Assembly: GCA_937975765.1 (NCBI GenBank)
Contig: CALJUR010000038.1
Span: forward strand, 1-50,225
From: an uncultured Myxococcales bacterium
Lineage (GTDB): Bacteria; Myxococcota_A; UBA9042; DTJE01
Direction: 5' to 3'
Length of the DNA: 50,225 nucleotides
The position numbers were made by a program, and so were the translations under genes. This document shows positions 25,374-35,005 of this stretch, in pieces. Each line of letters begins with the position of its first letter. Positions within the stretch are counted from its first letter, which is position 1. The notes below the pieces were generated by a model. It was not told the origin of the DNA, searched no databases, and saw nothing but the letters and a program-made list of their open reading frames with translations.

Positions 25374-27035
25374 TCACCACCGGACCGTGCCCGTCAGGTT
25401 CTGGGCCTTGTCGCCGCCCTTGCACAGGCCGGCTCCGCAGACGCCGCCCACCACGCCGCCCGCGACCACCGCGCCGACGATCGTCCACAGCCACCAGGAC
25501 TTGAGGACCGACGGCTTGTCGGACGACGGGGCCAGGTCCTCCATCGGGAAGTCCGACGGGATCTCGTCGAAACCGCCGGAGGGGGCGATCGCGGGTGCCG
25601 CGGGGGGCAGCGCGGCCGGCCCGGAGGTCAGCGGCGCGGAGGAGCGCACCGGCGTCGCCTGGGCCACGGGGGCCGGGGCGGGCGTCGTCGCCACCGGGCG
25701 GGCCGGGGCGGGGGCCGGCGCCGGGGCCGGGGTCGCCACCGCCACCGCGGTCGGGGTCGGGGCCGGGCGGGCCCCCTTCATGTCGTACAGCGCCGGGCGG
25801 GCCTTGACCAGGCGATCCTTCGGGAATTCGGCCATCGTCTTGGCCAGCCGGGCCTCCAGGTCCAGCAGCGCGATCTGCAGGTTGCCCAGGTCGGTGTCGA
25901 TGATGGCCGGATCGACCGCCACCAGGTCGCCGTTGCGGGCGTCGAACACGAACAGGCCCAGTTGGAAGGCCGACTCGGACCGCGCCAGGTACGAGTACAG
26001 CACGTAGTCGGTCATCGTCTTCGCCGCAGCCGCCTGGGATTCCTTCGCGAACGACGGTTCGAGGTACGCGCCGGTCCGGGCGTACTCGGTCAGCGGGCGG
26101 GCCTTCGTCTCGGCTGCGGGTGCCGCCTGGACGACCCTGCGCTCCTTCGGAGCCCGGGGAAGGCGCGACTTCAGGGACACCGTCGCCTTCGAGGCGGCGC
26201 TGCCGCGCGTGGTCACGACCTTCGCGGCGGGGAAGTACGTGTCCGCGACGACCCGCACGTAGTGCCTGCCGCGGGGCAGTCCGGTGACCTGCTGGGTCCC
26301 GGTCCCCACGAGACGGCCGTCCACGTAGATGGCGCCTTCGGGGGGCTGGGCCACGACCTCGATGGCGGGCCCCTCGGACGCGCGCTTCTTCGCCGCGTCC
26401 ACGGACGCCACGAACTTCGCGCCGAACTCCGCCGCGTCCACGGACAGGCCGGGCCGCAGCGTCATCACCGTCCCCAGGGCCGCGCTGCCTTCCTCGGTGT
26501 AGCCGCCGTTCAGGAACGACGCCGCCTTCCACACCAGCACGTCGACGTAGCGCTCGAAGTCCTCCAGTTCGCCGATGCGCTTGGCGTAGAGTTCCTCGGC
26601 CTGCATCAGGGTGGTCAGGGCGCGCTCGTACTTGCCCGCCTTCGACAGGTCGCGGCCCTCGCCCGCCAGCCGCGCGGCCTTGTCCAGGTCCGGGTGCGGG
26701 ACCAGCGGGGCCAGCACCACCGGGGGTTCGGCCTTGGCCGGCTCGGCGACCGGCGTCGCGGAAGCCGCCGGCGTCGCCGCCACCATCTCGACCGGCATCG
26801 CGACCATCTTGATGCGCGGCTCGATCTCGATCAGCGCGCGGAAGTACTCCTCCACGCGTGCCGGCACCCCCTCCGGGACCGTTTCCGCCCGCTGCACGGG
26901 CACGAACAGCACCTTCATCACCCGCGCCGGGGCCTCGGCCATCGCCTGCGACGGGATCCCCGCCACCGACAGACCGAAGGCGACCAGCACCGGCACGCTC
27001 ACGGCACCGCAGCATCGCTTCAGCCGCACCAGCAT
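25374..27035 (-). CDS. PEGA-domain protein with C-terminal membrane anchor
   Basis: A 553-residue protein. A signal peptide covers residues ~1-33 (ending SQAMAEA). A tetratricopeptide-like helical segment lies at about 118-160, and a PEGA domain at about 224-275 (VVAQPPEGAIYVDGRLVGTG, then GLPRGRHYVRV). An Ala/Pro-rich linker spans 425-485, and a hydrophobic anchor 513-535 starts SWWLWTIVG, the form common in myxobacterial PEGA proteins. PEGA modules are extracytoplasmic and often join surface or sorting complexes. The start at 27035 follows GAGG by 9 bases and gives a signal peptide. It heads the operon with the two kelch lipoproteins under the promoter at 27063-27092. Confidence 0.85.
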   Translation of the reverse strand: MLVRLKRCCGAVSVPVLVAFGLSVAGIPSQAMAEAPARVMKVLFVPVQRAETVPEGVPARVEEYFRALIEIEPRIKMVAMPVEMVAATPAASATPVAEPAKAEPPVVLAPLVPHPDLDKAARLAGEGRDLSKAGKYERALTTLMQAEELYAKRIGELEDFERYVDVLVWKAASFLNGGYTEEGSAALGTVMTLRPGLSVDAAEFGAKFVASVDAAKKRASEGPAIEVVAQPPEGAIYVDGRLVGTGTQQVTGLPRGRHYVRVVADTYFPAAKVVTTRGSAASKATVSLKSRLPRAPKERRVVQAAPAAETKARPLTEYARTGAYLEPSFAKESQAAAAKTMTDYVLYSYLARSESAFQLGLFVFDARNGDLVAVDPAIIDTDLGNLQIALLDLEARLAKTMAEFPKDRLVKARPALYDMKGARPAPTPTAVAVATPAPAPAPAPARPVATTPAPAPVAQATPVRSSAPLTSGPAALPPAAPAIAPSGGFDEIPSDFPMEDLAPSSDKPSVLKSWWLWTIVGAVVAGGVVGGVCGAGLCKGGDKAQNLTGTVRW

Positions 27036-27062
27036 CGTCCGAACCTCGTAAGGATCCGCGGA

Positions 27063-27092
27063 ACAGTAGCACCAGACCCGATTTTCCGTCAA
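27063..27092 (-). promoter_or_regulatory. Sigma-70-type promoter for PEGA-kelch operon
   Basis: On the minus strand, TTGACG (27092-27087), an 18-base spacer and TACTGT (27068-27063) stand about 28 bases before the PEGA start. Confidence 0.6.
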
Positions 27093-27149
27093 CGATTGAG
27101 TTTGCGCCGATCCGGGAGGGATTCTTCCGCCCCAACGCCCAAAAATCAC

Positions 27150-27177
27150 TTGACAGGCAATCGCTTTCGCGTATCCT
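27150..27177 (+). promoter_or_regulatory. Sigma-70-type promoter for tRNA-Val
   Basis: A perfect TTGACA (27150-27155), 16 bases and TATCCT (27172-27177) place transcription start about 12 bases before the tRNA. It may also serve infC, since no second promoter was recognised in the 70-base gap after the tRNA. Confidence 0.75.
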
Positions 27178-27196
27178 CACCCAGGCTTTGGACCCC

Positions 27197-27268
<72 letters not shown>

Positions 27269-27293
27269 CAGAGGCTTTCGTGCCTTTCCCCCG

Positions 27294-27326
27294 CGGTCCG
27301 GTGCGGACCGTTCGGGCACCCCGGAA
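27294..27326 (+). promoter_or_regulatory. Tandem hairpins in the infC leader
   Basis: Two adjacent stems lie between tRNA-Val and infC. The first is CGGTCCG-GTG-CGGACCG, a perfect 7-bp stem at 27294-27310. The second, at 27311-27326, is TTCGGG-CAC-CCCGGAA with one bulge. There is no T-run, so a simple terminator is unlikely. They could shape tRNA 3' processing or be part of IF3/L20 control, which acts on infC leaders in other bacteria; that role is inference. Confidence 0.5.
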
Positions 27327-27338
27327 CGAGAGGAGTGC

Positions 27339-27914
27339 GTGGTCGTAGTCGAGGATAAGGACGTCCGCATCAACAACCGGATCCGTGCCCGCGAGGTGCG
27401 GCTGATCGGTGCCGAGGGCCAGCAGGTCGGCATCGTCCCGACCTGGGATGCGCTGAAGATGGCCGAAGAGGCGGGTCTGGACCTCGTGGAGGTGGGTGCG
27501 ACGGCGGTTCCTCCCGTCTGCCGCATCATGGACTACGGCAAGTTCAAGTACCAGAGGAAGAAGCGCCAGCAGGAGGCCCGGAAGCGCCAGTTCATCGTCC
27601 AGTTGAAGGAAGTGAAGATCCGCTACAAGACGGACGATCACGACCTGGCGACGAAGATGAGGCAGGCCAAGGAATTCCTGATGGAGGGCCACAAGGTCAA
27701 GTACGTGATGTTCTTCAAGGGGCGCGAGGTCCAGTTCGCCGGCCTCGGCCTGCAGACGATGGAGAAGATCGCCGCGGACCTGATGGACGTCGCCGTGATG
27801 GAGCGCCCGCCCCGCATGGAAGGGCGGCTCCTCGCGATGTACCTGGCCTCGAAGGGGCCCGTGGCGAAGAAGAAGACTGAGGGGGACGAGGATGCCGAAG
27901 ATCAAGACGAGTAG
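27339..27914 (+). CDS. infC: Translation initiation factor IF-3
   Basis: A 191-residue IF-3 that binds the 30S subunit and proofreads initiator tRNA selection. The N-domain begins RINNRIRAREVRLIGAEGQQ and has GLDLVEV; the C-domain contains CRIMDYGKFKYQRKKRQQEA, KEVKIRYKTDDHD and VKYVMFFKGRE. A Lys/Asp/Glu-rich tail follows. The start is GTG, 5 bases after GAGG; infC often uses rare starts for autocontrol. The gene overlaps rpmI by 23 bases. The order infC-rpmI-rplT is conserved, but thrS, often upstream, is replaced by tRNA-Val. Confidence 0.97.
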   Translation: MVVVEDKDVRINNRIRAREVRLIGAEGQQVGIVPTWDALKMAEEAGLDLVEVGATAVPPVCRIMDYGKFKYQRKKRQQEARKRQFIVQLKEVKIRYKTDDHDLATKMRQAKEFLMEGHKVKYVMFFKGREVQFAGLGLQTMEKIAADLMDVAVMERPPRMEGRLLAMYLASKGPVAKKKTEGDEDAEDQDE

Positions 27915-28089
27915 GTCGGCCGCGAAGCGGCTGGTGAAGACCGGCGGTGGCGGCTTCAAGCGCGGCAACGCGTTCAAGAGCCACATCCTGACGAAGAAGG
28001 ATCCCAAGCGGAAGCGCAACCTTCGGAAGTCCTCCCTGGTCGCCGGGGCGGACCTGCGGAAGGCGCGTAGGCTTCTGCCGAGCGGTTGA
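27892..28089 (+). CDS. rpmI: 50S ribosomal protein L35 (bL35)
   Basis: A 65-residue, strongly basic protein starting MPKIKTSRSAAKRLVKTGGG and containing HILTKKDPKRKRNLR, both diagnostic for bL35 of the large ribosomal subunit. It is the usual length. Its ATG is inside the 3' end of infC (23-base overlap), with GGACGAGG upstream in the infC coding sequence, so translation is probably coupled. rplT begins 18 bases after its stop. Confidence 0.97.
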   Translation: MPKIKTSRSAAKRLVKTGGGGFKRGNAFKSHILTKKDPKRKRNLRKSSLVAGADLRKARRLLPSG

Positions 28090-28107
28090 TACGGGAGGAA
28101 TCGGGTC

Positions 28108-28458
28108 ATGGCACGAGTCAAGCGTGGTTTCAAGCGCCGGCAACGGACCAACAAGGTCTTCGCGTTCGCGAAGGGCTACCGGGATCGCAGGCGCACGACG
28201 TGGCGGCGCACCGTCGAGCAGGTCCACCGTTCGTGGGCCTACGCGTACGAGCATCGCCGGCTGAACAAGCGCAACTTCCGCGGGCTGTGGATCATCCGCA
28301 TCAACGCCGCGTGCCGCATGAACGGCACCCGGTACAGCGATTTCATCCACGCCCTGGCGCTGAAGAACATCACCGTCGACCGCAAGGTTCTGGCGGAGAT
28401 CGCCGTTCACGATCCCGAGGGATTCGCCCGGATCGTGCGGCAGACGGCGGCGGCTTGA
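28108..28458 (+). CDS. rplT: 50S ribosomal protein L20 (bL20)
   Basis: A 116-residue basic protein with MARVKRGFKRRQRTNKVF, KGYRDRRRTTWR, and NGTRYSDFIHALALKNITVD, all classic for bL20. This protein binds 23S rRNA early in 50S assembly and in several bacteria represses its own operon by binding a leader RNA. GGGAGGAATCGGGTC precedes the ATG. The C-terminus has the usual length. It is followed after 17 bases by ihfA, not by pheS and pheT. Confidence 0.97.
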   Translation: MARVKRGFKRRQRTNKVFAFAKGYRDRRRTTWRRTVEQVHRSWAYAYEHRRLNKRNFRGLWIIRINAACRMNGTRYSDFIHALALKNITVDRKVLAEIAVHDPEGFARIVRQTAAA

Positions 28459-28475
28459 AGATGGGGGGAGCAGCC

Positions 28476-28754
28476 ATGACGAAGGCGGACATCGTCGAGG
28501 GCGTGTACGAGCGGCTGGGCGGCTTCTCCAAGAAGGAAGCGGCCTCGATCGTCGAGACGATCCTGGACGTGATCAAGGAATCCCTGGTCTCCGGCGAGAA
28601 GGTCAAGATCTCCTCGTTCGGGTCCTTCACGGTCCGGGCCAAGCGTCCCCGCATGGGTCGCAACCCGAAGACCGGACGGCCCCTCGAGATCACGGCCCGC
28701 AAGGTGCTGACGTTCAAGCCCAGCCAGGTGCTGCGCTCGATCCTCAACGCCTAG
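28476..28754 (+). CDS. ihfA: Integration host factor subunit alpha
   Basis: A 92-residue HU/IHF-family DNA-bending protein. MTKADIVEGVYERLGGFSKK, then VKISSFGSFTVRAKRPRMGR, NPKTGRPLEI and VLTFKPSQVLR match IHF-alpha (FGxFxxRxKxxRxGRNPKTG, with the DNA-intercalating proline after NPKTGR). GGGGGGAG lies 5 bases before the ATG at 28476; an in-frame ATG at 28461 is less likely. It binds DNA as a dimer with a beta subunit encoded elsewhere. In related genomes ihfA follows pheT; here it directly follows rplT. Confidence 0.92.
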   Translation: MTKADIVEGVYERLGGFSKKEAASIVETILDVIKESLVSGEKVKISSFGSFTVRAKRPRMGRNPKTGRPLEITARKVLTFKPSQVLRSILNA

Positions 28755-28777
28755 GCGCTTGCCGGTTGCGAGGTCGG

Positions 28778-29329
28778 ATGGGCGATCCCTCCCGGCCAAT
28801 GCCCCCCAACGAACCCGATCGGGAACCCCACTACTACAAGCTGGGCGAGGCTGCGCGCATCGTGGGCGTGGCGCCTTCCGCCATCCGCTACTGGCAGGCC
28901 GAGTTCGCGGCGTTCGTGCGGCCGACACGAACGAAATCCGGCCAGCACGTCTTCTCGCGTCGGGACGTCCGGGCCCTGGCCCTGATCCGGCACCTGCTGC
29001 ACGCCGAGGGACTGCCCGCGCGCGAGGCCCGGGAACGGTTGCCCTCGCTGATGGCGGCCGAGGATGCCGCGGCCGAGGGGCGCGGGGAGATGGAGCAGGG
29101 GGTCCTGGAACTGGACCTGGCCGCCCCGCCAGGGACCGTCGCCGTGCCGTCTCCCGACCCTGCCGTCCTGGCGGAGATCCGGGACCAGGTGTCCCGACTG
29201 GAGCGCGAGCGGGACGCCCTGAGCCGGCAGGTCGAGTCCGTCGCCCGGGAGCGCGACGCGGCCCGGGCCCGTCTGGCCGAGTTGAGAACGGAGATCCAGG
29301 AACTGGCCGGGGTCATCGAATCTTCGTGA
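28778..29329 (+). CDS. MerR-family transcriptional regulator
   Basis: A 183-residue regulator. The winged helix-turn-helix is YYKLGEAARIVGVAPSAIRYW followed by an F-V-R-P segment and SGQHVFSRRDVRALALIRHL, the MerR pattern. A second helical part (LHAEGLPAREARERL) and a C-terminal coiled coil (about 130-180, rich in Glu/Arg heptads) give dimerisation. No Cys-based metal site was seen. This is the MerR-like protein that accompanies ihfA downstream of the infC cluster in many proteobacteria; its targets are unknown. GAGG sits 4 bases before the ATG. Its 3' end overlaps the P460-like gene on the other strand by 17 bases. Confidence 0.88.
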   Translation: MGDPSRPMPPNEPDREPHYYKLGEAARIVGVAPSAIRYWQAEFAAFVRPTRTKSGQHVFSRRDVRALALIRHLLHAEGLPAREARERLPSLMAAEDAAAEGRGEMEQGVLELDLAAPPGTVAVPSPDPAVLAEIRDQVSRLERERDALSRQVESVARERDAARARLAELRTEIQELAGVIESS

Positions 29330-29813
29330 AGACGTAGTCCCGTGCCGACGCATCCGCGTGGCAGAAGTAGCAGCCGTCGGGATCGACCCGGTCCGGGGGG
29401 AACTCGCGCCGGTCCTGCGGGTCGTAGGCCTTGAACGACCAGCCGGACGTGTCGCCCGTCCCCACCTTGAACATCACGGACAGCCGGACGGCCTCGCCGA
29501 CCTTCAGGCGCCCCTGCGGGTTCGCCTCCAGCAGGCGTTCCTCCTTGACCAGCACGGTGCCGATCGGGTAGAGACCGGACTCGCCTCCCGTCCGGCCGAA
29601 GGCCGAGGGGTTGGCGTACAGGTTCCAGGCCCGCTGGTCGGCCTCGCGGAAGATCGGCGCGTCGTTCAACTTCTTCCAGGAGGTGTATCCTTCCGGCCAG
29701 GCCGTCGTGGCGTCGGCGGAATCCGCCTTGCGGGACGAGGCTCCGGAGCAACCCGCCACGAGGACGGCCACCAGCAGGACGGGGACGGGAATCGAGGCGA
29801 GAGGCCAGCGCAT
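29313..29813 (-). CDS. Cytochrome P460-like haem lipoprotein
   Basis: A 166-residue lipoprotein (VLVAGC, lipidated C22). It has the pattern of cytochrome P460-family domains: W-K-K-L near 47-49, an ANPSA segment, YPIGTVLVKEE at about 82-92 (family GTxxVKE), WSFKAYDP and a single haem-c motif CYFCH at C148-H152 near the C-terminus. P460 cytochromes handle hydroxylamine or NO, but many relatives have unknown roles. The protein would face the periplasm. GGAGG is 10 bases before the ATG at 29813. It lies downstream of rpsU on the same strand. Confidence 0.78.
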   Translation of the reverse strand: MRWPLASIPVPVLLVAVLVAGCSGASSRKADSADATTAWPEGYTSWKKLNDAPIFREADQRAWNLYANPSAFGRTGGESGLYPIGTVLVKEERLLEANPQGRLKVGEAVRLSVMFKVGTGDTSGWSFKAYDPQDRREFPPDRVDPDGCYFCHADASARDYVFTKIR

Positions 29814-29855
29814 GGGTGGAGCACCTCCGTCGCCAGAAGCGCACCGCAACGATGC

Positions 29856-30074
29856 CTACCGGCCGTAGGAAACCAGCTTCTTGCGCCGACGGTCGGCCTC
29901 GCGCTGCTTGCGCTTCTTCTGGACGCTGGGCTTCTCGTGGAAACGGCGCTTCTTCAGTTCCTTGTACAGGCCCTCGTTGGCCATCTTGCGCTTCAGGGCG
30001 GACAGGGCGCGACCCACGTCCCCCTCGGCGACGGTGACCTCCAGCGGGCGGAACTCCAACTGCTTCGGGTTCAA
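29856..30074 (-). CDS. rpsU: 30S ribosomal protein S21 (bS21)
   Basis: A 72-residue basic protein with LEVTVAEGDVGRALSALKRK, EGLYKELKKRRFHEKPSVQK and a KKRKQREADRRRKK tail, matching bS21, which sits near the anti-Shine-Dalgarno end of 16S rRNA. The start codon is TTG at 30074, supported by AAGGGGGTGA 7 bases upstream; the nearby GTG is out of frame and meets a stop at once. The promoter is unusually good (30112-30140) and its -35 element reaches into the ribF stop. Confidence 0.95.
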   Translation of the reverse strand: MNPKQLEFRPLEVTVAEGDVGRALSALKRKMANEGLYKELKKRRFHEKPSVQKKRKQREADRRRKKLVSYGR

Positions 30075-30111
30075 GGCGAATTCACCCCCTTCCGGGCATC
30101 AGGGCGCTGCG

Positions 30112-30140
30112 TATATACCGGAGTCGGGGGGCATTGTCAA
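30112..30140 (-). promoter_or_regulatory. Sigma-70-type promoter for rpsU
   Basis: On the minus strand, TTGACA (30140-30135), a 17-base spacer and TATATA (30117-30112). This is the best consensus match in the window. Confidence 0.8.
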
Positions 30141-31099
30141 TGCCGGATTGCCTCCGGGTCACGGGCCTCCCCGCCGGCCGCCTCCGCCAGGGTCCGGGCC
30201 TGCCGGACGTCCTCGGCGATCCGGCGCTGCAGGGCCCCGGCGTCCCCGAACTTCTCGATGCCGCGCAGGCGCTGCACGAATTCCAGCCGCAACCGGGCGC
30301 CGACCAGGTCCCCCGCAAAGCCGACCAGGTGCGCCTCGACCACCGGGGTCGCCACCTGGAAGGTCGGGATCGGCCCGACGTGAACGGCCGCGGGCGCCGT
30401 CACGCCGGGCGTGCGCGCGATCGCCGCGTAGACCCCCGGGGCCGGCCGGATCGCCGCGTCGGGCAGCAGGTTGGCGGTCGGGAAGCCCATCGCCCGCCCC
30501 CGCGCCGCCCCGGTCACCACCTCGCCGCACAGGGAGAACGGTCTCCCCAGCAGCGTCGCGGCCCCGGCGACGTCCCCGGCCAGCACCCGGCGCCGGACCT
30601 CGGACGACGACGCGCGCACCCCTTCCACCATGGCCGCATCTGCCACGTGCAGATCGAATGCGCCCCCTTCGGCATGCTTGCGCAGCATCGCCACGTCGCC
30701 GGCCCTCCCCTTGCCGAACCGGGCGTCGCCCCCGACCCGCAGCTCGATGCAGCCCAGCCGCCCCAGCAGGAAGTCGTCGATGAAGGCCTCGGCCGGCACG
30801 TCGGCCAGCAGGCGCGTGAACGGGACGACCACGAGGAGGTCGATCCCGGTCGCCTCCAGGCACGCGATCCGGTCCTCCAGGGACTGGATCAGCACGGGCG
30901 CCCGTTCGGGGGCCAGCACGCGCAGCGGATGGGGGTGGAACGTCACGACCGTCGCGGGAACGCCGCGGCCGCGGGCCGACTCCACCAGCCCGCGCAGCAC
31001 GGACTGGTGCCCCCGGTGGACGCCGTCGAAGTTGCCCATCGCGACCACCGTCGGGCCGAACCCCTGCGGCAGCGCGCCGAATCCACGGAAGACCCGCAT
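30137..31099 (-). CDS. ribF: Bifunctional riboflavin kinase/FAD synthetase
   Basis: A 320-residue enzyme converting riboflavin to FMN and then FAD. The N-terminal adenylyltransferase has the HxGH-type motif GNFDGVHRGH (residues 22-31), FHPHPLRVL and VRASSSEVRRRVL. The C-terminal flavokinase has GRAMGFPTANL, GVYAA and the EAHLVGF region. Its FAD product could serve the BLUF, MurB and SdhA proteins of this window, as in any cell. It starts 11 bases after the HAMP gene and is likely the last gene of a three-gene transcript. The ATG follows GCGGGTGGGG. Confidence 0.95.
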   Translation of the reverse strand: MRVFRGFGALPQGFGPTVVAMGNFDGVHRGHQSVLRGLVESARGRGVPATVVTFHPHPLRVLAPERAPVLIQSLEDRIACLEATGIDLLVVVPFTRLLADVPAEAFIDDFLLGRLGCIELRVGGDARFGKGRAGDVAMLRKHAEGGAFDLHVADAAMVEGVRASSSEVRRRVLAGDVAGAATLLGRPFSLCGEVVTGAARGRAMGFPTANLLPDAAIRPAPGVYAAIARTPGVTAPAAVHVGPIPTFQVATPVVEAHLVGFAGDLVGARLRLEFVQRLRGIEKFGDAGALQRRIAEDVRQARTLAEAAGGEARDPEAIRH

Positions 31100-31109
31100 C
31101 CCCACCCGC

Positions 31110-31724
31110 TCACAGGCCGAACCGGCGCACCTTCTCCTGGCGCGCCGCGGCGATCCCCTCCGACACCGCCTGTCGCCGTGCCGCGTCCGCCCCCTCTCCC
31201 AGGGCCTCGATCGCGGCGTCCATCCGCCCGACGTCCGCCTCGGCCTCCCGGCGCAGCGCGTCCCGCAACGCGAACAGGTCCTCCTCCAGGAACCGGAAGT
31301 GGTCCTTCTCGCGCAGCCGGCGCAGGCCCTGGTACTCCCCGGCGGCCATCGCATGCAGCATGGTCGAGATCGCCGCCACGGGACCCGCCGCCCGGAACGT
31401 CACCTGGATCCCCAGCCACGCCAGGATGCCCACCAGCGCGGCCGCCGCGACCGCCAGCGCCAGGATGCGCCGCTGGTCGTCCTGCTCGACGCGCCCCTGC
31501 AGGTCCTGGTCGAATTCCTGGTCCGCCGCCCCCAGTTCCGCCGAGGTCGGCACCGGCGCCTGCCGCAGCCCCAGCAGCGCGGATTCCTCGCGCAGCACCT
31601 CGCGATACAGCAACCCCAGCACCACGAAAACCGCCAGGGCGACGCCCGCCAGCAGCACCGTGTACCTCAACTGGAATCCCGCGTTGACCAGGACGCGGCG
31701 TCGAAGGTCCTTCCCGTTCCTCAC
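31110..31724 (-). CDS. HAMP-domain membrane protein without output domain
   Basis: A 204-residue protein with a basic start (RNGKDLRRRVLVNAGFQLRY), a first helix at about 20-42, a short periplasmic part (~40 residues), a second helix at about 84-105 and then a HAMP-like region with PVAAISTMLHAMAAGEY and a helical tail. No kinase, cyclase or methyl-accepting domain follows. It may transmit a signal by contact with another protein. The start is GTG at 31724 because AAGGAGG ends 6 bases before it; reading from 31769 gives an ATGA overlap but no ribosome site. It lies between the HEAT protein gene and ribF. Confidence 0.75.
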   Translation of the reverse strand: MRNGKDLRRRVLVNAGFQLRYTVLLAGVALAVFVVLGLLYREVLREESALLGLRQAPVPTSAELGAADQEFDQDLQGRVEQDDQRRILALAVAAAALVGILAWLGIQVTFRAAGPVAAISTMLHAMAAGEYQGLRRLREKDHFRFLEEDLFALRDALRREAEADVGRMDAAIEALGEGADAARRQAVSEGIAAARQEKVRRFGL

Positions 31725-31730
31725 GCTGAA

Positions 31731-31737
31731 CCTCCTT
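31731..31737 (-). promoter_or_regulatory. Strong ribosome binding site deciding the HAMP-protein start
   Basis: AAGGAGG on the minus strand, 6 bases before GTG at 31724. It argues for this start over the upstream ATG at 31769. Confidence 0.8.
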
Positions 31738-31765
31738 CCCGGGCCGGTCCGCCCCGACCGCCCAC

Positions 31766-32743
31766 TCATTTCCCGTTGCGTCCGTTCCGCGCGCCGGGCG
31801 GGCCTTCCTGAGCCCGCATCTGCGCCACCAGGGCACCCGCCACGGCGCGCCCCGCCGCCTCGACCGCCTCGGCTCGCAACTCCTCCGGCTTCTGCGCCAT
31901 GGTGTACTCGTCACGCTCGCTTGCAGGCACGACGCGCGGCACCCCGGTCCCCTCGGCGGCGACCTCCCAGGCGAGCACCCCGTCCGGGGTCTCGGCCTTC
32001 AGCCGCACCTTCGCCACCGCGCCGGTGCCGGCGTCCCGCGCCTCGAGGTCGGCAGCCAGCCGGATGGACACCGGCGGCTGCCGGGCCACCCCGTCCACCG
32101 GGTCGGCCTCCGACCCCGCCAGCGCGGCCGCGTCGAATTTCCCCTGGCGCATCAGTTCCTGCGCCCGCCGGTCCGCCTCGGCATCGGCCCCGTCCGACTC
32201 GGGCTGGGCCTCCCCCTCGTCCGAGAAGTCCATCACGGCGTCGGGTCTGGCGATGTCGAACCGCGACTCGGCCCCGACCAGTCCCGCCAGCAGCGCCCCC
32301 TCGAACGTCCGCGCCAGCGACTCGCGCCGCGACGGCGCCGCCACCCGCGTCCGCACCCCCTCCACCCGCACCTTCGGCGCGGCGGCCAGCGTCCGGCGCA
32401 AGGCCCAACCGCCCCACTTCGCGACCATCGGGTCCCGGTCGCGCGTCGCCCGCGACAGCGCCTCGAAGGCGTCCGTCCGCGGGACGGCCCCCAGCGCGTT
32501 GGCCGCCGCCGCCCGCACGATCGCGTCGCCGTCCCCCAGGGCCGCGATCAGCGCCGTCCGCACCTCCGGCTGCTCGCCGGCCGCGCGCAGCGTCAGCGCG
32601 GCCTGCGCCCGCACCTTCGCGCTGCGATCACCCGACATCAGGGCCATCGCCGTCTGGACGTCCGGGTCCTGCGCCAGGGCCCCGACGGCCAGGGCCATCA
32701 GGGCCAGCATCACGACGGCGACCGCGGAACGGAACCGCAACAC
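31766..32743 (-). CDS. Exported HEAT-repeat protein
   Basis: A 325-residue protein with a signal peptide (ALMALAVGALAQ, cleavage near 23). About four HEAT/PBS-type repeats lie at 25-130: KVRAQAALTLRAAG, AIVRAAAANALGAV and DPMVAKWGGWALRR. A beta-rich domain without a recognised family follows, containing RLAADLEARDAGTGAVAKV and ending in a polar tail. HEAT arrays bind proteins. The start is probably GTG 32743 (or TTG 32740), after GGGGAGAGG. The sequence upstream of this start is polar and gives no better signal. It is the first gene of the transcript leading to ribF. Confidence 0.75.
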   Translation of the reverse strand: MLRFRSAVAVVMLALMALAVGALAQDPDVQTAMALMSGDRSAKVRAQAALTLRAAGEQPEVRTALIAALGDGDAIVRAAAANALGAVPRTDAFEALSRATRDRDPMVAKWGGWALRRTLAAAPKVRVEGVRTRVAAPSRRESLARTFEGALLAGLVGAESRFDIARPDAVMDFSDEGEAQPESDGADAEADRRAQELMRQGKFDAAALAGSEADPVDGVARQPPVSIRLAADLEARDAGTGAVAKVRLKAETPDGVLAWEVAAEGTGVPRVVPASERDEYTMAQKPEELRAEAVEAAGRAVAGALVAQMRAQEGPPGARNGRNGK

Positions 32744-32958
32744 GCCTCTCCCCGGGGATTCGGTCCGCACGATCCTACCATCCTTCGCCCCCGGTCCGAA
32801 CCCGGCAGATGCTCCCGGCGTCGGCCACCCGTGCGCCGGCGCTCCCGACGGTCGCGACATTTCCAGGAAAACCCTATGTTTTCACAGGACCCTTCGTCGC
32901 GCGCGGGGGGTCGGGTGCATACTGTGACCAAGTGGGAACTTCCGCGGAGGAAAGGGCC

Positions 32959-35001
<2,043 letters not shown>

Positions 35002-35005
35002 TAGG

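Noticed and set aside
31360..32958. Extended N-terminus for PrkA
   Set aside because: The upstream part is Pro/Arg-rich shadow sequence opposite the HAMP and HEAT genes; PrkA homology begins exactly at the ATG with GGAGG at 32959.
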